IMG/VR virus record: IMGVR_UViG_3300031251_000001
Coordinates: 150,230 to 214,229 of that record
Direction: 5' to 3' (one strand)
DNA from: a virus
Length of the DNA stretch: 64,000 nt
The position numbers and the translations under genes were made by a program. Below the pieces are notes generated by a model that saw only the letters and a list, made by a program, of their open reading frames with translations, was not told the origin of the DNA and did no database searches. Of the stretch, positions 47,484 to 54,344 are shown one piece after another; position 1 is the stretch's first letter; every line of letters starts with the position of its first letter.

Positions 47484-48032
47484 TTACTCCTTGGGGATGC
47501 GGTGGATCCGGCAGTAGCTGGCCAGTTCAGCCAGGGGAATACGGTCGTGGATGATGCAGCTGTACCACTTATACTTGTCAGCCCGCATCTCGTTAATCCA
47601 CTCTTCGATCTCCTGCTCGGCCTGCTCCTTGGTGTAATGCAGCGCCTCAGAGATGGGTAATAAGTCAGGCCCAAGGACCTGGAGATCACCTGGTGCTGGC
47701 ATGGGCGCTGACTCACGTTCCGGTGCCACCACAAAGGCCGACGCCGTTTTCGCGTGCGTCATAGGTACCCGTTGGTCTTCTTCCTCTTCGTAGAACCCGG
47801 GCGTGTAGGGGTGCTTCATCCAGGAGCACGGGATACCTGGCACTGGTGTCCAGGTAGTGAAGTTGTTCTGGTAGTACCAGCCCGCTCTGCGGGGGTCATT
47901 GGGAAACAGGCCCGAGAGTGAGCCAGGAACAAGGTACCGGGCGGAGAAGACCAGCTTTAGACCGAGGTCAGCGGTGCATAGCAGCACCCGCTTGTTGAGA
48001 GGGGCGTTGTCTATGCGATTCCACGACGCCAT
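47484..48032 (-). CDS. Hypothetical protein (182 aa), ends KE-stop
   Basis: Trp-rich N-terminal half (MASWNRIDNAPLNKRVLLC, RAGWYYQNNFTTWTPV) and an acidic helical C-terminal half (AEQEIEEWINEMRADKYKWY). It reads IPKE-stop at its end. Not recognised. Confidence 0.62.
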   Translation of the reverse strand: MASWNRIDNAPLNKRVLLCTADLGLKLVFSARYLVPGSLSGLFPNDPRRAGWYYQNNFTTWTPVPGIPCSWMKHPYTPGFYEEEEDQRVPMTHAKTASAFVVAPERESAPMPAPGDLQVLGPDLLPISEALHYTKEQAEQEIEEWINEMRADKYKWYSCIIHDRIPLAELASYCRIHRIPKE

Positions 48033-48034
48033 GG

Positions 48035-48958
48035 TCACTCCTTGGGTGGTTCATCAGTAGCTGTTTCATAGTCAGCGTGAGGCATCTTGCCGGGCTGCAC
48101 CTGACTGTGCTCACTCGCTGGAATGGGACAAGCCTTCTCACCGAAGTCCACCTTAGCGGCGGTCTTAGCACTGAGCGGGTGAGCGGTGCCCATCACCAGG
48201 TGCGTCGGCATGTTGGGGTGAGTGAAGACCGGCAGCTTGGGTTGCTCTGTCCAGGCCATCGGTCGACCCGGCACCAATTCATAGACGCCTGTTTGCCTGC
48301 CGGCATAGTACCAGCCATCCTGGTGGGCCGGCCACTCAGCGTCAGGACTGGCGGTGCCATCCGAGTAGTGAGCATCGTAGATGTGGCGGTTGCCGTGCTT
48401 ATCGATGGTGAGCAGGAGGATGGCACCACCTTTCTCCTTGAACTTCTTCAGACGGATATCCTCCATCGTCTTCCAGGGCCACAGCTCACCACCGTACGGG
48501 TAGTCCTTGACCTCGTTGCCGGCGTTCTTGCCGCAGTTGCTGCACACCGACTCGAACTTGCCGTTCTTGAAGGCTCTATCCTTCTCCATGAAGAACACGC
48601 CCAAACTGCGTTCACCGTCGCACGCCTTGCAGACAACATGGCGATAGAAATTGGGTTTGAGTCTGACGTAACCAGCGGCCACGGCCTCATCCTCGTCATG
48701 ACAGGCGGACAGCATGGCCTCCAAGTCGAGGGCCAGCTCGGCGAGGTGAGGGATGTGGCGGGCCGCTGCAGCGTAGGTGAATGCTGCCTTACGACAAGCG
48801 TGGATGTGCTCTGGATCACTGCCGCCACCATCCAGGCGGAGCACAAAGTAGACGGCATTACGGTCCGTGGGTGTGCCGTCAGCTTTCTGTACCACGTAGC
48901 GCTGGTGCAGGCCGGTGGGGTTCTCTTCCTGGGTCGGAATCGGGGAGTGGGAAGGCAT
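48035..48958 (-). CDS. Zinc-binding hypothetical protein (307 aa)
   Basis: N-terminal 60 residues read like a phage motif, GLHQRYVVQKADGTPTDRN and AVYFVLRLDGGG. Residues 115-165 hold CKACDGERSLGVFF and CSNCGKNAGN, a four-Cys ribbon. The C-terminal half is beta-rich. It ends PPKE-stop. The start at 48958 is chosen because the frame upstream is a shadow; the neighbour's tail overlaps by 80 nt. Confidence 0.68.
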   Translation of the reverse strand: MPSHSPIPTQEENPTGLHQRYVVQKADGTPTDRNAVYFVLRLDGGGSDPEHIHACRKAAFTYAAAARHIPHLAELALDLEAMLSACHDEDEAVAAGYVRLKPNFYRHVVCKACDGERSLGVFFMEKDRAFKNGKFESVCSNCGKNAGNEVKDYPYGGELWPWKTMEDIRLKKFKEKGGAILLLTIDKHGNRHIYDAHYSDGTASPDAEWPAHQDGWYYAGRQTGVYELVPGRPMAWTEQPKLPVFTHPNMPTHLVMGTAHPLSAKTAAKVDFGEKACPIPASEHSQVQPGKMPHADYETATDEPPKE

Positions 48959-49250
48959 GGTATCTCCAATCAAATTGAGGGATTTCGTCACAGTGCTCGC
49001 AGAACAGCGAGGCATCAAAGTCACTATCCAAGTGCCACCGCTGCTCGGCGTGGCTCCAGACCACCGCATTCGTGCTGATCCAGACCTCAGCACTACCACA
49101 CTTACAGCAAACGGGATGAAGAGGAACAGAGTGACGAGCGGCGTAGCGGGTCGGGCTGGAGAACAGGTAGTAGAGGTAATCAATGATACGTTCAGGCCAG
49201 GTCAAGATCAGGAATCGGGGTGTGTTAGGTTTGAAGACGTTCCGTGGCAT
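48879..49250 (-). CDS. Zinc-ribbon protein (123 aa)
   Basis: CCKCG near 49 and CEHC near 84 (VCCKCGSAEVWIS, FCEHCDEIPQFD) form a ribbon. The N-terminus is aromatic-rich (PERIIDYLYYLF). Overlaps the next gene by 80 nt, so the last 25 residues are unsure. Confidence 0.62.
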   Translation of the reverse strand: MPRNVFKPNTPRFLILTWPERIIDYLYYLFSSPTRYAARHSVPLHPVCCKCGSAEVWISTNAVVWSHAEQRWHLDSDFDASLFCEHCDEIPQFDWRYHAFPLPDSDPGREPHRPAPALRGTES

Positions 49251-49518
49251 CGGTAGCCCTCAAGCGTTGGGAGTTGTATTGATCGATGGTTAATAGCTCA
49301 ACGAGCACACCGCAGCGGTGGCGGGCGTTGACGTTGCCGGCGACTCGGTCATACGAGTGCCCTGACCCGACGACGACCTGGAGATGATCACCGCTGCTGA
49401 TCTTCGTACCTTTGGGCAGCAACAGAGCCTTGTCATCCCACTGGAAGACCGGGGACGAAACACGATGCGAATCGGCGGGTCGGTGCGTACTGATGAGCTT
49501 AGCTTTCGGCGTGGCCAT
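49225..49518 (-). CDS. Hypothetical protein (97 aa)
   Basis: MATPKAKLISTHRPADSHRV then a beta barrel-like LLPKGTKISSGDHLQVVVGS. ATG at 49518 overlaps the upstream gene by 20 nt; 3' end overlaps the next by 26. Not recognised. Confidence 0.58.
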   Translation of the reverse strand: MATPKAKLISTHRPADSHRVSSPVFQWDDKALLLPKGTKISSGDHLQVVVGSGHSYDRVAGNVNARHRCGVLVELLTIDQYNSQRLRATDATERLQT

Positions 49519-49705
49519 GCGGTCTCTCCGGTGCCGTGGGGACTGAGTCGATATAGCTGTTGACGAAGGTGGCCAGGTCGCCGTACTCGGCCGCGATCCG
49601 AATGCCATCGCTGGTCTGGTCACTGGTGAGGGCGTCACCCATGAGGATGAACTTGTCCGCCAGGGCACGCAGACGGGTCTTTTCTTTAGCGGTCAGTGGC
49701 GACAT
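49499..49705 (-). CDS. Small helical protein (68 aa)
   Basis: MSPLTAKEKTRLRALADKFI, mostly helical. Three nucleotides from the next membrane gene. Not recognised. Confidence 0.58.
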   Translation of the reverse strand: MSPLTAKEKTRLRALADKFILMGDALTSDQTSDGIRIAAEYGDLATFVNSYIDSVPTAPERPHGHAES

Positions 49706-49708
49706 GGA

Positions 49709-49951
49709 TCACCTGAAATAGTAGTAGGACAGGACGACGAACGCTGACAGCAGGGTCAGGCAAGAGAAGATGTAGCAGACGATCCCTGGCGTGGGACGTC
49801 GCTCGTTGCGCAGCACCCATCTCAGCTTGGTGTAGCTGAGTGAGTAGTAACGGGCAATGCGGTCGATGCAGTAGGACATCACGAGGATGAGGAAGACAAC
49901 GACGCCGCACACGATGACGATGTAGCCGGCGGCGAGGGCGAGTTGATCCAT
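49709..49951 (-). CDS. Membrane protein (80 aa)
   Basis: Two spans (AAGYIVIVCGVVVFLILVMS and IVCYIFSCLTLLSAFVVLSY) with a basic loop between. Not recognised. Confidence 0.65.
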   Translation of the reverse strand: MDQLALAAGYIVIVCGVVVFLILVMSYCIDRIARYYSLSYTKLRWVLRNERRPTPGIVCYIFSCLTLLSAFVVLSYYYFR

Positions 49952-49962
49952 GGTTGGGCTCC

Positions 49963-50334
49963 TTAGCCCCGACCATCACGCCGGAGCCTGGTGGGTTTGC
50001 GTTTGGGTTTGGCAGGGCATGACGGTGGTATGAAACCACCGAGCTTGGCGGACAGGCCGGCTTGATATTCACCGCAAGCCTGTCGTAGTTGGTACTCGTA
50101 GTAGTCACCACGATAAGCGTTGTGTTTGCTCTCATCGTCGCCTTCGTAGCCAATCAAGCCCTCGGCGAGCAGGGTGGCGTTAATCACGGCAACGTGGTGC
50201 TTCTCGTCAAAGACGATGCCGACCATGAGGCCACGGCAGCTGGGTGTCTTGAACAGCACGACGTGGTAGGGAGCACCGTCGATGCCGTTGCGGATGTAGG
50301 TCACCTTCTTAACGGAGATCTTGATGTTTCTCAT
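49963..50334 (-). CDS. Hypothetical protein (123 aa)
   Basis: MRNIKISVKKVTYIRNGIDG, beta-rich, with a basic tail (CPAKPKRKPTRLRRDGRG). The tail could contact nucleic acid. Not recognised. Confidence 0.6.
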   Translation of the reverse strand: MRNIKISVKKVTYIRNGIDGAPYHVVLFKTPSCRGLMVGIVFDEKHHVAVINATLLAEGLIGYEGDDESKHNAYRGDYYEYQLRQACGEYQAGLSAKLGGFIPPSCPAKPKRKPTRLRRDGRG

Positions 50335-50349
50335 ATCCCGTGTTGCTCC

Positions 50350-50667
50350 TTAAAGGCGGTTTTTGAAGGCGTCCACAGCGATGCTGCTTCTTGAGTAGCC
50401 ATACATACCCTGGTACAGATCGGCAGGCACGGCTATCTGTTTAAGCATCTCTTGGCGGAAGAACTCTTCCCCGCTGATGCTGTAGTCCATGGCGATCTGC
50501 TCATTGAACTGGCGGAGTTGATTGAGCATCCACAACGTGCGGAACTGCCCGGTCATCCAGGGTCTGGCGAAGTAGAACTCCATGTTGCCTTCGCACTCAA
50601 CGCGATGCTTCCAGTCCTCAATGCGGTACTTGCAGCCCAGCAGCCAGCAGTAGATGCGGTGAAACAT
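50350..50667 (-). CDS. Hypothetical protein (105 aa)
   Basis: MFHRIYCWLLGCKYRIEDWK, aromatic-rich and helical. ATG at 50667; upstream frame is a shadow. Not recognised. Confidence 0.58.
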   Translation of the reverse strand: MFHRIYCWLLGCKYRIEDWKHRVECEGNMEFYFARPWMTGQFRTLWMLNQLRQFNEQIAMDYSISGEEFFRQEMLKQIAVPADLYQGMYGYSRSSIAVDAFKNRL

Positions 50668-50675
50668 GGTTATCC

Positions 50676-51203
50676 TTAGATCGGTGTTATCGCCAACAAG
50701 CGAAGAATGACACCAGCTGCTAGCTTGCCGTATTGCCGAACAGTGGTGTAGTAGGGCGATTTGCCCTCTTCTGGTCTGATGAACTCGGTGTCGAACTTGT
50801 AGATATCGAAACCGAGCTTGGTCCAGAATTGATTGATGTCGAGGTTGAAAGTGTCCTGGAACTCTTTGCGGGCCTTCACCATCTCGCGGTATCGCATCTT
50901 CTTGGTTAACGACCCAGGCAGGCGAAAGTTGCTCAACCCTGCCCACATGCGACGGTGCAGTCGGTGTAGCGCGGTGGTCTCACAGCCTTGTTTGGTTCTG
51001 GTCGCGATATAGACAGCGATGAGATCCATGTTGTTCAGGAGTCGCATGGCTGCGGCGTATCGGGCCACCTCGCACCGACCGGGAGGTTCTTTGCAAAGCA
51101 GCTTGATGGCAGCCTCGATAGACTTGCTTTGGATGGCCTTGAGCACAACCTTGACAGCGTGCTCATTGATCGAATTATCCACTTTACGCTTAGTTGCGGG
51201 CAT
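50676..51203 (-). CDS. Hypothetical protein (175 aa)
   Basis: Basic helical protein (MPATKRKVDNSINEHAVKVV). ATG at 51203. The gene lies nine nucleotides from the next. Not recognised. Confidence 0.62.
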   Translation of the reverse strand: MPATKRKVDNSINEHAVKVVLKAIQSKSIEAAIKLLCKEPPGRCEVARYAAAMRLLNNMDLIAVYIATRTKQGCETTALHRLHRRMWAGLSNFRLPGSLTKKMRYREMVKARKEFQDTFNLDINQFWTKLGFDIYKFDTEFIRPEEGKSPYYTTVRQYGKLAAGVILRLLAITPI

Positions 51204-51205
51204 GA

Positions 51206-51658
51206 TTATCCTTTGTCGATGACGGCCTGCAGCTCTGCGGCTTTCGCCGTGGCCCACGCGTGTCTCTGGTTGTGGTAGGTGCAGTCATAGCCCATGGGCT
51301 CACCCATCGTGGCCTGGATGTCGTGGTAGCCGGCGATGAGCGTCCAGAACTCAGGACGCTGCACCAGGGCGGCAAGTTCCTGTTCGGAGGGCATGGGATC
51401 ACGGACCCGACTGCTGGGCGAGTCGAGATCATCGGTAGAGTTAGCCCACTCCAGTTCGTACTTATGCAGGGCGGTAGATGCCTCTTCACGGGTAACTATG
51501 CCCTGTTCGACAGCTACAGCTACGGCTTCGGAGAGCTGCTTAGGCGTACCATGCTTGGCACGCAGTTCGGATCGCTTCACACGGGGCTTGGCTGACGCCA
51601 ATGCGTCCTCACAGTAGCGCATCGCATCCTCAGAGAGGATAGGCTCGGTTGATGTCAT
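51206..51658 (-). CDS. Hypothetical protein (150 aa)
   Basis: Helical with an N-terminal CEDA and HGTPKQLSEAVAVAVEQG segment. ATGA overlap with the upstream gene. Not recognised. Confidence 0.62.
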   Translation of the reverse strand: MTSTEPILSEDAMRYCEDALASAKPRVKRSELRAKHGTPKQLSEAVAVAVEQGIVTREEASTALHKYELEWANSTDDLDSPSSRVRDPMPSEQELAALVQRPEFWTLIAGYHDIQATMGEPMGYDCTYHNQRHAWATAKAAELQAVIDKG

Positions 51659-51930
51659 GGCTTCTCCTCGGTGCTATAGACAGCGGACAAAGGGATGGAG
51701 GCACCGTTGTGGTCGGTCTCCTGCAGCTTGAGGAACAGGTTGGCGTACGACCGAAACCGTGGCCCGACCTGTTCCTCGTTGGGTTTGTTGAAGCTCTCAC
51801 GCAAGAGGATCTGTCGCATCTTACGATTGCCTTCCAGACGCCAGCTGGTGAACGGGTCTTTGTAGTCGGCGAGCCAGTCACGCACGAAGGCCTCGACCCA
51901 GAGGTTCCCCATCGCTTGTTGCAGCTGCAT
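51655..51930 (-). CDS. Hypothetical protein (91 aa)
   Basis: MQLQQAMGNLWVEAFVRDWL, helical. ATG ten nucleotides from the upstream stop (one-nucleotide gap to the 51932 stop). Not recognised. Confidence 0.6.
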   Translation of the reverse strand: MQLQQAMGNLWVEAFVRDWLADYKDPFTSWRLEGNRKMRQILLRESFNKPNEEQVGPRFRSYANLFLKLQETDHNGASIPLSAVYSTEEKP

Positions 51931-51931
51931 G

Positions 51932-52435
51932 TCACTCCCCTAGTTGTTCCAGTGAGTAGCCCAGGCCGCAGTAGAGCACCACGTCACCGCAGCGCTCGAG
52001 GACGCCCTCGGGGCCATGGATCTTGCCCGTCTTCTCCGACTCGCGGAGGAAGTCGATGTGCTTGTAGGCGTAGAGGCGGCAGAGCAGGATCGGGCACTCG
52101 CCGAAGTCCCGCCCGATACGGAGGAAATTGCCCAGGAACATGTGTTCCGAGGAGTAGCCCTGGCCCTTGCCGAACATGCACAGCTCAACGTAGTTGTAGA
52201 GCTCGGTGGGTTTGATGCCCTTGCGGATGGCGTACTCAGCAGCGTTGGCAGCCACCGACCACCAATGCCACGGGCCTTGCGGGCGAGTGAGTGGGTTACA
52301 ATCCCGCAGTAGCTGGAGATCAGTTCGTTCATCTCGCAAACTGTTGTGGATAAGCTCACTAGCCACATTGCCGACGAGCCGTCCGTGTACCTCGTACCTG
52401 ATGAGCTCCATCAGGGCTTTTCTGTCCTTGACCAT
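51932..52435 (-). CDS. Hypothetical protein (167 aa)
   Basis: Helical, starts MVKDRKALMELIRYEVHGRL and ends GYSLEQLGE; three Cys. The frame upstream crosses element S4 and is not used. First gene downstream of S4 (96 nt). Not recognised. Confidence 0.65.
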   Translation of the reverse strand: MVKDRKALMELIRYEVHGRLVGNVASELIHNSLRDERTDLQLLRDCNPLTRPQGPWHWWSVAANAAEYAIRKGIKPTELYNYVELCMFGKGQGYSSEHMFLGNFLRIGRDFGECPILLCRLYAYKHIDFLRESEKTGKIHGPEGVLERCGDVVLYCGLGYSLEQLGE

Positions 52436-52530
52436 GTGTGTTTCCTTCGGGGCTACGGTGTCCTGACTCGTTGATGTGCGACGAGCCTTACCTGACTCGC
52501 CGCTATTGGGAACGAACTCCCTGACAGATG

Positions 52531-52596
52531 CGTTGTGCCGGCGACCACCCACCAGGAGTGCCCTGACCGGCTGTAGGCGTGTCAGACGCCCCGTGA
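52531..52596 (-). ncRNA. 66-nt structured element, copy S4
   Basis: Begins six nucleotides after the HNH gene's stop. Stem A GGGC-G/CGCCU-type with the changed inner pair GGCG/CGCC, stem B five pairs with a G-U, loop CUGGU. Followed 96 nt later by the 167-aa gene. Confidence 0.75.
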
Positions 52597-52601
52597 ACGG
52601 A

Positions 52602-52913
52602 TTACTTGCCGTGGATCTTAGCTTCATTCATGCGAATGATCTCGTCGACGGTCATGGCACTGCGCTTGACGTTGCATTCAGCACAGGCCCAGACGAGGTT
52701 CTCACGTTCGTTGGTGCCGCCCAGGCTCAGTGGAAGGATATGTTCCACGGTTCGGCAATCGGGCGGCTGGGGGTTGGTGTTGGGCGGGTAGACCACCATG
52801 ACTTTGTCACACCAGAAGCAGAGGTCGGACTGAGGTCCTTGCTCCAGCATTTTCCGGCGTGCCTTCTGGCGTCTACCCGACTCGTTGCGCTTCCGTCTCC
52901 TCGGTGCGATCAT
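52602..52913 (-). CDS. HNH endonuclease (103 aa)
   Basis: Cleaves DNA with a bound metal. CxxC at 32-35, VEH at 56-58, N72 and CAECN at 77-81 fit the HNH core flanked by a zinc-binding Cys pair. N-terminus is basic (RRRKRNESGRRQKARRKM). Such compact HNH proteins occur near terminase in many phages or act as free-standing nucleases; terminase is not in this window. Starts after palindrome R6. Confidence 0.88.
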   Translation of the reverse strand: MIAPRRRKRNESGRRQKARRKMLEQGPQSDLCFWCDKVMVVYPPNTNPQPPDCRTVEHILPLSLGGTNERENLVWACAECNVKRSAMTVDEIIRMNEAKIHGK

Positions 52914-52938
52914 GCTTGCTTTCCGGGCGGGAGGGTTC

Positions 52939-52954
52939 CAAAATACGTATTTTG
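52939..52954. repeat. 16-bp palindrome, copy R6
   Basis: CAAAATACGTATTTTG about 26 nt upstream of the HNH start and 60 nt after the stop of the 148-aa gene. Longest distance from an upstream stop of the copies with one. Confidence 0.85.
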
Positions 52955-53014
52955 CCGGGTGGCAGGGGACAAACTCCTGCCGTGACTATGACGTCACACC
53001 TTCGCACCAGGCAA

Positions 53015-53461
53015 TTACCAGCCGCTGATTGAGGGTTGCATGACGAGCTTGTCGCCGATGCTGACCCTGCCTGGGCCAAACAGCTCCGGCTTGGGCTTGT
53101 CATTGATTGTGATGATGTGAGGCCAGATCTCCTCCAGGGAGACAGCCCTTTCCAGGGAATTGCGGTAGACCACATAAGCGATGTGGTTATCGCGGAGGTC
53201 ATTACGAGTGATGTAGATAGTGTTGTTCTTGGTAGCGGTGCACTCAGGTGGGGCTTCAGGTGCGATGAGGAAACCAGGTGAGCTGTTCTCAATTGATATC
53301 AGACGCAGTACGTTACTGTTGTTATCAAAGGTGTACGACTGCCCACCCGTTTTTACGATGAGCTTCCGGTCAAAACTATTCTGCTCAGTAAGTGCTTCCA
53401 GCTCCACCACAGCGTCTTGCCTCGCAATGAGGCTACCGAACGTCTCGATCCAGATCTTCAT
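53015..53461 (-). CDS. Hypothetical protein (148 aa)
   Basis: MKIWIETFGSLIARQDAVVE, beta-rich with QSYTFDNNSNVLRLIS. Not recognised. Its stop is 60 nt from palindrome R6. Confidence 0.62.
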   Translation of the reverse strand: MKIWIETFGSLIARQDAVVELEALTEQNSFDRKLIVKTGGQSYTFDNNSNVLRLISIENSSPGFLIAPEAPPECTATKNNTIYITRNDLRDNHIAYVVYRNSLERAVSLEEIWPHIITINDKPKPELFGPGRVSIGDKLVMQPSISGW

Positions 53462-53476
53462 AGCTGTCTCCTTGGG

Positions 53477-53722
53477 TTAACCAACGCCGCCCAGCAACAC
53501 CTCGACCTCGAACAAGAACCGATCCATATCCATCTTGGGGAACATGGCCGAATCGGTGTAGGGTCCGGATCGTTTGATGCTTACACGGGGATCCTTGTTG
53601 AGTCCAGCCATGACGAACCTGGACTGGGACATCGGCCCCACCACAGTGTACCGAACGATTACCTCAGTACCAGAGGTCTTGCAGTTATCGAACTTGGGTG
53701 GGTCGTAAGCGGGGATGCGCAT
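53477..53722 (-). CDS. Hypothetical protein (81 aa)
   Basis: MRIPAYDPPKFDNCKTSGTE, beta-rich. Not recognised. Confidence 0.58.
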   Translation of the reverse strand: MRIPAYDPPKFDNCKTSGTEVIVRYTVVGPMSQSRFVMAGLNKDPRVSIKRSGPYTDSAMFPKMDMDRFLFEVEVLLGGVG

Positions 53723-53754
53723 GTTAGTCTCCTAGTCGGGGATGTGGTGATCCG

Positions 53755-54270
53755 TTAATTCTGGGATGCAGTGAGGATCTCGCTACAGATCTGATCGATC
53801 ACCGACACCAGGGGACTGGGAGCGATGATGTCAACTTCCACGAAGATCCCATCACCAGCATCGCCTTCCTTGAGCATGCTGAGGCCGATCGTATCCAATC
53901 GCTTCGTGAACGTCCTCCAGTGTTCTCTGGGTATCTTCACTTCAACCCTGGCTAGGTCATATTCGGCCTTGACGTGCTTGAGCGGCTTCGATGCTGCCGA
54001 CTTGGATTCGATGATCGTACCAGGCGCGATTGTCAGTTTGTTACCTGTGGCCTCCGTTGCTTTGGCGAATCTGGCCATGAGATCCTTGTCGTCCATACCG
54101 GCAATGATGGTGATGGTGTGGAGTTCCCCTTGGATGCCTTGACCCCTTGCGTCAGCGTGGGGACTGAACATCTTGAAATTGCCACGTTGCATAGTGTCAC
54201 AGTCTTCACGGGTTAGACCGATGAACACCATGTAACCTTTGGCCCCGTCATCAGCGTACGCTTTAAGCAT
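53755..54270 (-). CDS. Hypothetical protein (171 aa)
   Basis: Alpha/beta with GIQGELHTITIIAGMDDKDL and VEVKIPREHWRTFTKRLDTI. Starts just after the 54.3-kb terminator. Not recognised. Confidence 0.62.
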   Translation of the reverse strand: MLKAYADDGAKGYMVFIGLTREDCDTMQRGNFKMFSPHADARGQGIQGELHTITIIAGMDDKDLMARFAKATEATGNKLTIAPGTIIESKSAASKPLKHVKAEYDLARVEVKIPREHWRTFTKRLDTIGLSMLKEGDAGDGIFVEVDIIAPSPLVSVIDQICSEILTASQN

Positions 54271-54290
54271 GTCTTTCTCCTTGGTGAAAA

Positions 54291-54323
54291 CGAAAAGGCC
54301 CGCACCAGTGAGGATGCGGGCCT
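54291..54323 (-). terminator. Intrinsic terminator
   Basis: Nine-bp stem AGGCCCGCA with TGCGGGCCT, ten-base loop, then TTTTCGTTTTC on the minus strand. Ends the transcript of the 938-aa gene. Confidence 0.85.
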
Positions 54324-54344
54324 GTTAGCTCTCTTCTTTAACTA

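Noticed and set aside
48077-49078. Plus-strand open frame of 333 codons
   Set aside because: Antisense to the 307-aa zinc protein; composition is that of a shadow.
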